Source: Branchinecta lynchi
Taxonomy: Eukaryota > Arthropoda > Branchiopoda > Anostraca > Branchinectidae
NCBI GenBank assembly: GCA_023053575.1
Contig: JAKZAP010000014.1
Coordinates: forward strand, 15,712,938-15,776,937
Direction: 5' to 3'
Length of the DNA: 64,000 bases
Positions within the stretch are counted from its first letter, which is position 1, and each line of letters opens with the position of its first letter. Both the position numbers and the translations under genes were made by a program. Below the pieces are notes generated by a model. The model had not been told where the DNA came from. It made no database searches and saw nothing but the letters and a program-made list of their open reading frames with translations. Below are positions 43,410 through 56,514 of the stretch, piece by piece.

Positions 43410-46400
43410 AATATATATTCTCAACCCTACGACCAAAAAGCACAAGGAATTTCTTCGTCCTATCTCCAGTTATTGTCAAGTTATAAGCATTAAAAACTGG
43501 ACAATCTGGGCCCAATTGCCCCTGAACCAAGTGGGAGTGAGGTGAAGTGATGAAAAAGGCACAACTTGATACCTGTGATGGTTCACAATCACGAGTTGTG
43601 AACTCCCGTAAAAACCGAAAATCGGCTACCCCGGCCGCAAGAGTGGACTGTTCATAAATGAAAACCCCACTAATAAGTTGCCTTTGATGAAAGCTGTCAA
43701 AAACTGAAAAGAAACAGAAATGCCGCAACTTCACGTTTCCGCCAGTCTGAAGAGGTCCGTTGCAGATGTGAACGAGTCGACATTACGTAAAGAATTACGA
43801 AAGCGTAACGCAATTGTAATTGGGTCAGTCTGAAGGAACATTTATGTGATGGACGTTTGCTGCCAAAAGAAAACCAAAAATAGAATGCATGATAATATTT
43901 TTTTTTGCGAAATGTTACCGCATGTTGTAATCGGCAATAAACATCCAAACAATCTAACTGGGATTGCGGCCAAAACAGAAGGGTTAACCTCGCATCGACA
44001 CTCGGTCGACCTAAGGACCGATTGTTCTTTCAATGCTTCAAAATATGGTGTTGAAATTCTAACACTGGGCAACCGGTGCCAACACCTGGCGACTGTTGTA
44101 CATGAAATCGAGAGTGAACTTCAGCAAAAACTTACAGGCAAGTACCAACAAAAACACTACGAAAATAGAGACTAGAAATATGATCTGTTACCCAAGCCAA
44201 CAAAGCTTTTGTATGATAAACCATCAACTGACGCACTTGTATACTTGCGGCCTGAGATTTTACCAGGTCATGTCTACACTACAACCCGCTATAAAAAAAA
44301 AACACACACATACCACACCACCCCACCACCCCAAAAAAACCCCATCAGAATGTGTCGCGAAAAATATTAGCAGAAGCTTCGAGGTTAGAGCAATATTTAG
44401 CTTATTTGAAATTTTTTATCCGGACTTCTAGTTTCTTGAAGATTCTGTAGCTATGTGATGGCAGAGTCAATGAATGAATGAATACTTTTAATTCAGCAAT
44501 TGCCATAAACGAAAAAGAAAACACATAGAAAAGAAAACAACAACAACAACAAACTCATGCAGTCTGTTCCTGCTGTTGCGATGCAGCAAGAAGAGACTGC
44601 CATACAGGCAGGCAATGAAAAATTGGCACAGTGGCAAATTTTATAACCTCAATCTTTGAATCCAAAAGACGGCACAGAAGGGCCGCTCTAGCCTTACGGC
44701 GAATTTCATCCAAAGTGAAGCATCTTCTCGAAACGAGCGCCGAAGCTTAAGCTTTGACTTTTTCTAACGATTTCTCGGCCCTCCTTGGCACGGGTCCTCG
44801 TCAGGCTATCGCTGGAAGAAACAACCTACAAATTCAGCTCAAACATTTGGATACGGCAATGGCGGGTAAGCTGATAAGCACCAACCTGTTTGATCACAGG
44901 TCGGACCGGATTACATAATGCGAATGGTTACATAAGGTTCATGTTTCTGGTCGTTATTTGATGTCAGACCGTGCCATATTTCATCCGCTTAAAAATGTCT
45001 CCTCCAAAGGACATGAGAGCAATTGCCTAAGCTTTTTAAACTGCCATTACCCAAAACTTGTTCAGTTCGAAATTAAATAACCTTCCGAACAACACAACCC
45101 TACAGCAAAGCTCCATTCCGTCTACAAATTTTGCAGAGAATAAAAACAAACAACTGGACTTTCTTACCACTTAGTACTTCCTTTAAAAAGTCACTGGACA
45201 CAATCGAAAGAATACTGAGACTGCTGAATCAGATCTTCCGAGCAGGGTTGCCACTATTTTGTCAGAATAAAGTGTGAATGTTTAGTACCAAAAAGGAATA
45301 CGCATGAGCAAAGAGGAGGTATCGTTTTGGCTGGTTTTGAGGAGAATCTACAAAAGGATCTGCTGGATTATCCAGGTCCCAAAGTAGCTTAGGACTGAAT
45401 AAAGGACAAATTAGTAATATCAAAAGATTATAAGAAACCCTACGATATGCACGACAGAAAAGAACAAGCGGAACAAGTTTGTGCTAGTCGAATAAACAAC
45501 TACCCCAAGGGGTTGCTTAATCCTGTTTCATGAAGGAAAGAAGATGAAGTACTATTAATAAATAGGTACTAAATAAAGGGTAAAACCAAGTCAACTATAA
45601 GAAAAGAGTTAATGTGCCATTTTTCTTCTTTATTTTTTATCATCACAGTAAGTAAATAGGGAAGAAAACACTGCATCGAATCAATTTAAATGTTAGCGTA
45701 GCGATTTAAAGACGTAGCCAAACAAATAATTGTTATTTCAGGAAGGGGCAAAGACTATGATATGGGAAGATCACTGCCGATTTTCTGAAAAACGAACCAA
45801 GTTGCTTCCAAAGCGTCGTCAAGTCTAATCGGTTTACCGATATTTCACAATTTATTCTTATCTTACATCTAAAATGTCGATGGTCAATTTAATGAGATCT
45901 ATCCACGCCACCAGTATTTAAGTTAGGTTTTATGTTTTTTTTATTTCCGAAAAAGAAAAATTTCCCTGAACGAATTTCTCACCACTGCTAATTTTCGCGA
46001 CATAAAACTGTCCAAGTTGCGGAAATCTCGTCATGGAACATTTGGAAAATTTTGCACAGCATTTCCCTCAAAAGTGCCATATTTGCTACAAGTGCCAAAC
46101 ATGTGCGGCCATCCTGAATATATATGTGCGGCCATCCGGCCATCCCCGCCGCGAAAAACTATGCCGCAACTTTGGCTCATCCCTTCTCCAGCATCCCATG
46201 TACCGTTCATTCCTTCCCCCACCCTTTGTTCCTGTAAGATCTCGTCCCCCCCGAGAAGTGGCTGAAAAGGTTCCCAAACTGATCCCAATCTACTGTAACA
46301 CTATGCGCTACAGTAGAAGCTTTGTGCCGAGCTTCGTAAAGCAGTACAATGCTCTTTAGCATTGTTCTGCCTTGTTACCTTTTTTTTTACTTTTAAATTA

Positions 46401-47269
46401 TATGTTGACAATTTATTTTATCTTATTTATGACTACAAAAACATCGTATTTGGGCCCTGCCCACGAGAGATATGTTTTGCTTTATTATTAAATAAATTGA
46501 AATTGAAAATTGAGCTAAAAGCACGAAGGTGCCACTTCTGGCAACACTGCTCCTGACCCACAACAGTAAAGGAACTCTGAGGCGTCCTTGATCTCCTCAT
46601 ACCTGTACACCAACGCCCAAGACGCATCAAGGGCAACGATACGTGGTACTAAAAATCATTACGATAAAGAGTAATTAGTGGCTGCATTCATTCAAGTGAC
46701 CATTGACCATTTTCTCTTTTAAACAAAAGACATTATAATCATGACAATGGACCTATTTAGAAAGTACAGGAGCAATTAGCGGAGGAGCTTATCAAAATTA
46801 TTTGCTTTTTCCATTAAAACAATAGACATATCAATCATGACCACGCAACGATCTGGAAGAAAAAAAATGGAAGCAATTGGCGGAGGATCTTATCTACCAA
46901 AAATTCGGAAGCTTCGGTAAGGCAACTTGTTAAGGCGTGACTATACCGTGAATTCGACACCTGACAGTTTGCATATCTATGTAACATAAATATACACATA
47001 TTACATAACATTTTGTTATTCTTTTTTATCTGTTGCGTTACCCGGCAACAAATACTCAGTTGCCGAAAATCGTGGCGGCACTAAAACACGTATTTCCAGT
47101 GAACAAGTCGAACCGCGTAGTCATTAAGAAAGAGACGAAGGACAAGTGTTTAATCGGTTTCAGATGAGAAACTGAGGCTAATTATTGGTTGACAAAACAG
47201 CTTTATCGTTATTGGTGTGTGATTGTATTTTTCTACATTTACTATACTCTTCGTCTTTTAAGGGAACTG
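43410..47269. other. Unassigned intergenic stretch
   Basis: Contains a hammerhead-like motif at 44771-44804 (minus), a CA/CCA-rich low-complexity tract at 44290-44345 and (CAA)n at 44537-44552. The open frame 43846-44175 (109 codons) has no recognised domain. No gene can be supported. Confidence 0.45.
44771..44804 (-). ncRNA. Hammerhead-like core motif
   Basis: Minus strand: CTGACGA, then GGACCCGTGCCAAGGAGGGC, then CGAGAAATCG. The GAAA box is displaced by two bases, so this copy may be inactive. Confidence 0.25.
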
Positions 47270-47491
47270 ATGGTCCATTTACACACTGCGTAAAATCCGA
47301 GCGTATTTTACGCACGTTTTGAGCTTGAAAAGATTTCTAGCAATACGGACGTATTTAGATACAAAACGGACCGATTTCTCAAATACGTCCGTATTGCTAG
47401 AAATATTTTCAAGCTCAAAACGTGCGTAAAATACGCTCGGATTTCAAAATACGCTCGGATTTTAAGCAGTGTGTAAACCCACCATAAACAG
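47270..47491. mobile_element. Fold-back MITE of about 210 bp
   Basis: Nearly the whole element is an inverted repeat. Outer ends are TTTACACACTGC and GCAGTGTGTAAA. Long inner arms around 'cttgaaaagatttctagcaa' pair across a centre near 47370. It abuts family B copy B3. The superfamily is not clear. Confidence 0.85.
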
Positions 47492-47497
47492 TATGAG

Positions 47498-48473
47498 AAC
47501 AAGACCAAAGGTTTCGATGGAATTCCAAACATTCAATATTTGATCTAGACAATCGGGTCTTGTGTTCGCCAGATCCAGTCTTCGCCAGACTCCTTGAACA
47601 TTTTTAATATCAAAATTCAAATAGCTAATCATCTGAGAAAACCAAGTTCAGATATTGATTCAGTATGTGTGTTACCCCTATAAGTCAAATCCATTTCGAT
47701 GAAACTTCCTGCCTTACTTCTGCCAATTTTCCGGTTTCGGCTGAATTCCTGAACTTGTCCGGCGAAAAAAAAACAAAAAACAAATTCAGCGGATCTTCTT
47801 TCCCCCGTATCGAGCATCTAATTAACTTCAAACAAAAGATTAACTTAATACAAATTGTCCGGTTCCAGCTAGATTCCGGGCGAACTATATGCCCGATTAA
47901 AAAAGAACTGCCACATGCGGATTCAGTATCTTTTCTTACCTCTAGGTCGGATATCTAATTAATTACAAATAAAACTTTTACTTCTAACAAATTTTCCGGT
48001 TTTGGCCGGATTCCGGACGAACTACTTGTCCGGGTAGAAAATGATTTTCACATAAGTGATCAGCATGTACCCCTACCCCTACTCGAACATCTAATCAACA
48101 TCAAATAAAACTTTTACTTTTAACAAACTTTCCAGTTTTTGCCGGATTCCGGAGGAACTACTTGTCTGGCGAGAAAATGGTTTTCTTCATGGTGTTCAGC
48201 ATGTTTTCTCACCCCATAATCGACTATCACATTAGCTGTTTAAAAATATTTTGTTTGCCACTTAATTTGAACCCCCTCCCCGACCCCTAAATACAGGGCT
48301 ATAGACCCCATCTACGAACTTGAAATTACACTTGATCAAAGAATCCTAACACCAAGTTTCATCAAAATATCTCATTCCCTTCGACAGTTATCGTGCTCAC
48401 AAACGGACAGACAGACGGACAACTTTTGCGATGTCAAGGTATCCCTCCACTTACGTTTTGGGATCCCAAAAAC
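47498..48473 (+). mobile_element. Family B element, copy B3
   Basis: Starts ACAAGACCAAAGG with the subterminal palindrome decayed to TGGAATTCCA. It has about five core units, a GACAGACAGACGG run and the 3' end TTTTGGGATCCCAAAA. Confidence 0.88.
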
Positions 48474-48742
48474 AAATAAAAGCCAATCGGGGATGCTTGT
48501 CGGCCTACCGTGAGATTCTAGAGGTAGCTAGGAAAAGTTCAGCTCGGTCCAGACGTGTTTCCAATTCCTAATTCCGTTCCTGAACGACCTGAAGCATGGA
48601 TTTCTCACCGAGCTCATTAGATTCGAGCAAAAGTAGAACAAGTACGCCAGCTTAGCCTATAGGGTGAAATGAGACGTAACCACCTAATCAAGCCTGGACA
48701 TAGAGATACAGGCTCGGGCAGGCAATTAACAAAGTTGAGGCA

Positions 48743-48905
48743 CCCTTTTTGGCAATTTACCAGAAACTTTTGTTTTTTTTTATTTAACGTACTTTAACTT
48801 TAGACAAGCATATACAAAATTGGGGCCCCGTTATTAGGCAATTTACCAGAAACATTTTTTTTTTTTTTTAACGTAATTTAACTTTAGACAAACATATATA
48901 CTATA
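48743..48905 (+). repeat. Tandem duplication of about 98 bp
   Basis: The segment 'ggcaatttaccagaaac' through 'actttagacaa' occurs twice (48750 and 48838) with a T-run length difference. It is followed by AT-rich 'tatagcatatagtatagc' repeats. Confidence 0.8.
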
Positions 48906-50414
48906 TAGCATATAGTATAGCTATACTTTAGGCTATATACATTATAATTTACATCTAGTACTTCGGCCACTGGCCAATGCTAATTCCGAGGTTGGGGCCC
49001 CGGGCAACTGCCTGGGCAGAAGTTCGGCAGTGCTCCTAATCATTTCCCAACTATACCCTAGCATACGCCCCTAGTTATAGAATGAGTAATTACTGGCTTT
49101 CACCCGAACCATAATTGCGTAACTCGTAAAAACAAATTATACCAAAACAACAACAATACTAACATCGCCGCGTCAATGATCGAAACATGGTTACATGAAT
49201 TGTGTCCACTCAAATTTGAAACTGAAGAAGAAACAACATCTGGACATCTATTTAGCACCAAGCGTGGAAAACGCTCGAAAAATCAGATAGCAAAACCAGG
49301 TATCCTCATGTACATAACGGAGACGTGCTCAAAGTATCGCGGAGCCTCTTGGCTACTATTTTATAGTTAACACATAGCAAACAGCAAAATGGTACACTAA
49401 TTAAAATACCAGGGATTCTTTAGGTTACTATTAACGCACTAAAGACACTCATAACTCACTCATAACATAATACTCCGTTGTCTACCAAAGTATTACGGCT
49501 ACAGTATAAAATGAAACGCAACCTCCTAATAATTTTTCAAGTATACCATACCGTACGCCGCTACATATGGTGCTTTATTTCTGTTTCTTAGGGTTTATTT
49601 GCTTTTTGTTTAGTTGTTAATGCCTTAGGCTAAGATTTCATTATCCACTAAAACAACTCAGATTATTAATGAAGTTCCATTTCTGTACGCCACTAAATCT
49701 GGCACTTTTATTAATCTTACTGCTATTATCACATCTAAACACTCTACCCTTACCTTACGCTCTTCCCCCCCCCCTCCCTCCCACCCCTTTGCCTTAGTTT
49801 TCGCTCTATTCAAACATTCTGTTAATTTTCCCGCACTGGATTTCTAAGTTCTTAATATCCGCTAGCTTGCTTTCATTCATATTTGGAATACTGTAGTCCA
49901 TTTATATAGTCGTTTCCGAGTTACATGGTTTTTTTTTTCATTTTAGTCTTCTCATTCTTGCAGGTTCGTTCGTCTAGCATAGCCTGAAGATAATGCAGGG
50001 CAAGAAATATTAGTGGAATAAATCTAAGCTAATTTAATCGTTTAGCACCATCCCTGGGAGGGTTGTTGAGGAGAGTTGGAAATTGACGGGGAGTTGGGGG
50101 TAGTTGAGGGAGTCGACGGAGCATTCGAAAGCATTCGTTTGAGGGAAGAAAGCATTCGAAGACAATTGTATTAGTGAGTAGAAGTTCTTTGTTTTCAAAC
50201 ATGCTTAAAATAACATGGAGTCTTTAAAACTAGAGGTATATGCACAGATGACACAGACAGCCACAGCAGCCTACTATATGTTCGGAGTACTGAATGATAT
50301 GACGTGTAAGATACTATCAAACTGACTGAACTAACAAACTTGTCCCGATGAATCTGATTAAAGGGTTAACTTAAGGGCTAAATCGAATATGTTCTTGTTT
50401 CTGGGATCGGATGG
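48906..50414. other. Unassigned intergenic stretch
   Basis: The 64-codon frame at 49176-49370 has no recognisable domain or splice pairing. A C10-type run is at 49765-49780. Nothing else seen. Confidence 0.45.
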
Positions 50415-50716
50415 AACAAGACCAAAGGTTTCGATGGGATCTCACAAATTCAATATATCCAGACAATTGGGTCTTCTCTTGGGCAGACCAAGTCTTCGCC
50501 AGACTCCTCGAACATAGTATAACTAAAATCCAGGAAGAGATTAAGGCCAAAAAGCTAATCATCTGAGAAAACCAAGTTCAGATATGGATTGAGCATGTTT
50601 GTGTTTACCCATATAAGTCATATCTGTTTTGACGAAAACTTCTTGCCTTACTTCTGCCAATTTTCCGGTTTCGGCCAAATTCCGGAACTACCTGTCCGGC
50701 AAAAAAAGAAAGCTAA
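50415..50716 (+). mobile_element. Family B element B4, 5' part
   Basis: Begins ACAAGACCAAAGG and TTTCGATGGGATC and runs into the first core units. It is broken at 'aaaaaaagaaagctaa' by family A copy A4; the second part resumes at 52580. Confidence 0.88.
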
Positions 50717-52579
50717 ACAAGAGCTACGAGCTCATATGGCACTAGTTACGAGTAGGTGTTGCAAGAAAGTATATAGATGAGAACGTCACAAAATACTCCC
50801 TTCAACCTCCTAGGATCGGACCTAGAAATAGGATATCTAGTTTCATTCAAGCTTGAGCATTCCCGGCATCTTCTCGGATCATCTAAAGCAAATGTCAAGG
50901 CACTCTATTTATGGTACTTGTCCCCCTCAGACTCCCCCTACCACGGCCGAATCTGGTCCAGACACCTAAACTGAATATCTAAAGCCTCTTCTCTTACCGT
51001 CTTTCAAGTTTCGCTTGAGTCTGAGCATTTTTCGCGAAACTACGGTACCCCCACCGTGTTCAGATCTGGTCCGGACCCTAAATTATGTCATCTAGGGAAC
51101 ATCATATCTCTACTCTTCAAGTTTCATTCAAACCCCTCCACTCTTTCGACCCCTATGCGAGTCACACAATTTCCGGGACTCCCACTCCAAGTCTCCACAG
51201 TGGCCAAATACGACTAGGACACATAGACGTCATATCTCTGACATCTCCTCTTCTCATCCTTCAAGTTTGAGTCGAATCGAAGCATATCTGCAAATTTCCG
51301 ATTTCCGGTTCATCCTCCTCCTACCCTGGCCGGATCCGGTCTGAGTCGTGAAAAATAAACTAGGTCGAATAAAATCGGTACTGTCCAAGTTGCATCACAT
51401 TCGATCCGTTTGGTTTTTGTACATGTCACAAAGTTTCCAAACCCCTCCCCTCCAACTCCTCCAACCATCGCCCGATGTGGTCCGGAGACATGTCTTGCCT
51501 GTCTAAGTTATCATTTCTTATCACCAGAAAAGTTTTAATCGAATCGGACCACCCGTTCGTAACCTACAGAAATCAGTAATTTCTGGATCCCCTCCACTTA
51601 ACTCCTCGAAAATGGTCGGTTCAAGAAACGGAAAGTTCCCTTCTTGGTTGAGTCGCTAATATGCCTGCCAAGTTTCATCGTCCTTAGCACATCTGGAAGT
51701 ATCCTTACTCGCGATCACCGGAATTCTGGGAAACCTCGATATGGTCTCGTTCTGTCAAGAACATATCTAGGGCTTATGTTTGTTCTTCCCACCAAATTCC
51801 ATCCTGATCCCTCAACGCTAAGCGTTTCACGAAAATTCCGGTGCCCCCTTTGACTCCCCCCGCAAGTATTGGATCCGGTCCAGACTTGACATGGAACATC
51901 TAAGACGACACTTCTTTCCACTCGAGAAGTTTCATTCAAATCGGATAGCCCGTTCAAAAGCTATGAATGCCACTAGATTCCGGATTCCCGTCCCCCCCCC
52001 CCCACACGGTGGTCAGATCATACAAACGACTATTCTCAAGTCAGTTTCTTCTAGTCCTTATACGCCAGCCTAGTTTCATTGTCTTAGTACATCAGGAAGT
52101 ACCACACTTGCGGGGTCACCAGAATTCCATGCCCCCCCCCCCCCAAATCCCCCCACAGTGCCCAAATCCGGTTTGGGTATGTCAAATGATGTGTATAGTG
52201 TTTGCTTGGTGTCTTCCCACCAAGTTTCATATCGATCCCTCCACTCATAGCGTTTCCCAAGATTTTTGGTTGCCCCCTCCAACTCCCCCCAAAAGTCACC
52301 GGATCCGATCCGGATTTTAAGCTGGTCGTCTGACGCATGATGTCTTTCCAAATATCAAGTTTCATTGAGATCCGATCACCTGTTCAAATTTATAAATACC
52401 TCAAGATTATGGATTCCCCCTCCTTCCACTCACCCTGCGATGCTCGGATCGGGGAATTGACTATTTCCAACTTCATCATCCTAGCTTATGTGGAAGTGCC
52501 CGAGCTAGCAAAACCTGGACTGACCGACGGACAGAAACTGCGATCGCTATATGGCACTTGGCCAAAGCAAGTGCCATAA
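50717..52579 (+). mobile_element. Family A element, copy A4, inserted in B4
   Basis: Complete ends (5' ACAAGAGCTACGAGCTC, 3' hairpin with a shortened loop, GGCACTTGgccaaagCAAGTGCC, ending ATAA) interrupt a family B copy. Core units are diverged as in A3. The B flanks rejoin at an A-rich site with no clear target duplication, which defines the family A termini to within a base or two. Confidence 0.9.
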
Positions 52580-53472
52580 AAAACGAACTCAGCGTAACTT
52601 CTCTCCCCTATATCGAAGATCTAATCAACTTCAAATTAAAATGTAACTTTAAACAAAATTTCCGGTTCCAGCCGGATTCCAGGCGAACTATATGTCCGGG
52701 TAAAAAATGATGGTCATACATGGATTCAGCATCTCTTCTTACCCCTAAATCGGATATCTAATCAACTACGGTACAAATACTTTTAACAATTTTCCGGTTT
52801 TGGCCGAATTCCGAGCTAACTACTTGTCAGGCGAAAAAGTTCTTACCCCTAAATCTAAAATCTAATCAACTTCAAATAAAACTTTTACTTTTAACAAACT
52901 TTCCGATTTTGGCCGGATTCCGGGCGAACTACTTGTCCGGCAAGAAAGTGGTTTTCACCATCGTGTTCAGCATGTCTTCTTACCTCGTAATCGACTATTG
53001 ATGCTAAACTTCCAGATCCCGGACTGCTTGTCCGACAGAAAGTTTATGTTCATATTAGGATTCAGCATGTCCTCTTACTCCAGAAATGAAAATCTAATCA
53101 ACTTCAGATTGAACTTTTACTTTTTTAAAATTTTCCGTTTTTGCCGGATTCTAGATGAACTACTTGTGCGGCGAGAAAATAAATTTCATATTCTAATTCA
53201 GCGTGCTTCCTTACCCCTAAATCGACTATCTCATTAGCTTTTAGAAAATATTTAATTTCGCCCTTTAATTTGAAACCCCTCCCCCACTCCTAAATACAAA
53301 CCTTTGGGGCCCATCTACGATATTGACCTGTCCATTGACCCAACGAATCCTCACACCAAGTTTCATCAAAATATCACGTTTCCTTCGAGAGTTGTCTTGC
53401 TGACAGACGGACTGGCGGATAACTTTTACGAAGGCATAGGTGTCCCTCCACTTATGGTTGGGATCCCAAAAA
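52580..53472 (+). mobile_element. Family B element B4, 3' part
   Basis: Continues the 137 bp-type core units ('tccgggcgaactacttgtcc') and ends with a GACAGACGG remnant and TTGGGATCCCAAAA. Confidence 0.88.
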
Positions 53473-53507
53473 GAGAAAACTGACTACGGAACCCAAACTT
53501 TGTCAAA

Positions 53508-54233
53508 AGTGGTTCCCAACCAGGGGTATGCGAGACCCTTGCAAGGGGTATGCAAAGGAACAAAAATTGATTTAGTCTGCAGCTTCAAAACCTTGCCTCA
53601 CTCATTTTTGATTGCCGAAAGCCTAAATTACCAGCAGAGGCATCACCAGCCAAAATGTATCTTAAGGGGCAAGGTATTATTACTGACCGACTGTTTTCTG
53701 TTGTTTTTAAATAACTGCTTTTACGAATAATCACGGCACGCGAAGTTCTTTTTAATCGTCTGGCAGACCTTTTGGGGGGGGGGGGGATGGGTCTTGTCAA
53801 CACCTGCTTGACTCCCCTAATTACAAGCCCTAGTGAAAGTCACTGAACAAATGTTGATTTAAAAATTGAAAACTGATTTAAATCGAAGACATTACAAGTG
53901 ATATTGTCATTCAGGTTGCAAATTAAGCTAAAGAAAAAGTTTTCAATGTACCTTGATGAAAACACAGAGAACATCAAACCAAACACAAAACCAGGTTGAC
54001 TGTAAAATATATTCCACTAACGACATCAAGCCGAGATTTGACAAAATTTTTGCTTTCAGCCTCTGGTAATTGCCTCATTGATTTTATAAATATTTTTACA
54101 CATGTATGCCTTACCAATTATGATAATAAGTATTGTCTTTTTCACGTTCTGAAAAAAGAGGTATGCAAGCTTTTAGAACCTTGATTAGGGGGACACCTGG
54201 GGGACACATTACAGAAAAGGTTGGGAACCACTG
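53508..54233. mobile_element. hAT-like element with AGTGGTTCCCAACC ends
   Basis: Inverted ends AGTGGTTCCCAACC and GGTTGGGAACCACT are typical of a widespread animal hAT group (CAGTGGTTCCCAACC). About 0.73 kb. Short open frames inside (for example 53996-54184) might be transposase remnants but carry no motif I can name. I found no matching 8 bp duplication. Confidence 0.75.
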
Positions 54234-54239
54234 GGCTGC

Positions 54240-55289
54240 CACTGGGTTAACCGACCGACGAGCAGCGACGAAAAAACAGCTTATAAGGATTTAGGTCGGT
54301 TAACTGAAGATTTAAAATGGCTTATAGAGAGAAATCTCGCAGGTTGGTTAGCTGGATGCCGGCAGAAAACTTAACATTACTGATTTGCACGAATATATGA
54401 AAGCATTCAAGCTGGCTATTAAAACAAAAAAGGATAAAAATACCTTATGCTGCAAAGGTTTTGAATAATTTGCCTTCAGGTTTCTGCCGTTCTCGGTGCT
54501 TTCTCATAGAGCTACCGTAAACAATTCAGAAACTGTCTAAGAGCCACCCGCGAAAAACTTAAGAATACCAACTCGTGCAAACCTGTGTCAATTGTGAAAT
54601 CTGGGTATAAAAACTTATGTCTCAGGAGCTGCCTGTATATCTGCGTGATTATATCGACAGTATTTTCCCGAAAAGTTACAAGCGACATTTCCCAAATTTT
54701 ACAGGAACAGGTACCATGCCAGAAAGAAAACTAAGTATTTTCACAATGGTTCAGCCTGGGTTCAGCAATGGTTGCTCTGAAATTGCTGAAATTTCCACTA
54801 GACAAGCCCTGGACATGCCTGACAGAGCACTGTGGACACTTAGTTTTGAGAAAATGTCACTTATAACCTTTTGGAAAAACATAGTCTGTGTGTCTTATAG
54901 TCTTTGCTTTGCCTTTGGCTTTGGAATAAGAAACAACTCTTAGCTGCTTAGCCTTAGGTGAAGTGTCTCATAGACTTCATTGAACTACCTAAAATCTACC
55001 CTCAGAGTAAGTAGTTTAAGCTGTAGCCTGGCTGTAGGTGAGTTACAGTAGAGGCATATTACTTTGGAAGATGATGGAATACAAACCTAGCAGATTATGC
55101 TTACACTGTAAGCATTATTCGCTATGTTCCTCACTGTAAGTTACAGTACTGAGTACAGCTGAGTACAAACAAAAATGTTCATGTTAAAGCAGCAGATTAC
55201 TTACATGTTTACTCTTTTAACTTTCTTCTCTTTCTTGCCACTTGGTCAGTTGATTTGGCACCCTTTCCCATGATGTTATGAGTGTTTTC
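54240..55289. other. Unassigned intergenic stretch
   Basis: One 108-codon frame (54617-54943) reads MSQELPVYLRDYIDSIFPKS onward without a domain I recognise and without supporting splice sites. Otherwise nothing. Confidence 0.4.
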
Positions 55290-55425
55290 CACCCTTCTTA
55301 CCATAGCTACTACACATGACGTCACAAATCTTGGCTTCTTTGCATCAAGGCCGGAGTGCTTTTGCCATGGGTTGATCATGTCACAGTGATGTTTAGTTAC
55401 CATGCTAACTACGCTCCCGGCTGCT
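55290..55425 (-). mobile_element. MITE family C, first half of a split copy (C4)
   Basis: Diverged match to 'cccttcttaccatagctact' through 'aactacgctccc'. The second half follows at 55876. Confidence 0.7.
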
Positions 55426-55875
55426 GTTGTTAATATTAGCATTTCCATAAAACAATTGATTTATTCATGATATCATTCGTTTTTTTTCTGAAAATTAGCA
55501 GATTTTTCGGTAAGTATCTAGTCCTCCCCCATAACATTTTGGCTAGTATAAATATTACTTCGGCGGTTTGAGCCTGAAGAGGACCCTTGCCAAGAAGGGC
55601 CGAAGTATGAATGAAGTGTATAAAGTTTCTAAAGTGCCTTGCCTCGGAAATGCACCATGAGATCCTGCCACCCAAAGATGAAAAAAGAATGGATACTCGC
55701 CCAACAAGGAGTATTTCAGGGGCAGCTAAGAAAGCTCAGCTAATGAACCGGCCCGTGCATTTTGTTTTATCAGAATTTTGGGAATAAATGAATTGAATTG
55801 AAATAGCTCCAATAAAATTCAGCTGAGACATCCATTTTGCACTATCAGATAGGAATTTGGCTAGTAACGCCTCGG
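55426..55875. mobile_element. Insertion splitting a family C MITE, family D-like right end
   Basis: About 450 bp between the two C halves. It contains 'tttctgaaaattagcagatt', as in family D, and ends 'ggctagtaacgcctc', the family D terminus. It carries a hammerhead-like motif at 55574-55605. Confidence 0.55.
55574..55605 (+). ncRNA. Hammerhead-like core motif
   Basis: CTGAAGA, then a well-paired stem GG(a)CCCTT-gccaag-AAGGGCC, then GAAG. The helix II pairing is the best of all copies here, but the last core A is G. Confidence 0.3.
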
Positions 55876-55995
55876 ACTATTAGTTACTATTTTGAGAGGG
55901 TTGGAACTGTAAACTGTCAGCGTAGTAACTTTTCACGAGGCTGGAACAAAAGTAATAACTAATAGTTACTATGTTGGAAAGATGGAACAGGCTTT
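55876..55995 (-). mobile_element. MITE family C, second half of the split copy (C5)
   Basis: Matches 'actattagttactattt', 'cagcgtagtaacttttc' and the terminal 'gatggaacaggct'. Together with 55290-55425 it rebuilds one copy. Confidence 0.7.
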
Positions 55996-56514
55996 GTGGC
56001 ATCCAAAGATGAAATGAAGTTCTTAATTAATTGTTTGATTTGATTTTTGTGTGATAGTGATTGTTTTCATCTGACTGCTTAGTGGGATAAAACAAAGCCA
56101 AGGTGGTATAGACTTTAGAGAATTATACTGTCACTGTACCATATCTAGTTTGTTGTAGGAGCAATGCTTTGTAAATAAGGTTAGACCCAGCTTAAACAAA
56201 GGGCTTATTCACTGGGCTTCCCTTCAATTGTTTCCAAACAAATTTGACCTACTCAGGAGTATAAATAGTATTGGGCGAGGGTCTTTTTGTGGCTGCCAGT
56301 AATGTGAAGAATTAGGGATGTTGTGATACTCTAATCTTCATGGTATAGATTCCTTTGGGCTGGAAAGTACTCCTTCAGCAAAGCTGACCAGTCATACACA
56401 AATCCTTAATTTTTGGGCATGGTGCCCCAACATCTGAGCATGCCCTGCAGGGAGGGCATAGTGCCCCCATGAAATTATATTGAATTGACAATTTTAACTG
56501 GAAATTTTTTCTTG

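Noticed and set aside
43846..44175. 109-codon plus frame that could be an exon
   Set aside because: The overlapping opposite-strand frame is equally long, there is no recognisable domain, and splice sites do not connect it to anything.
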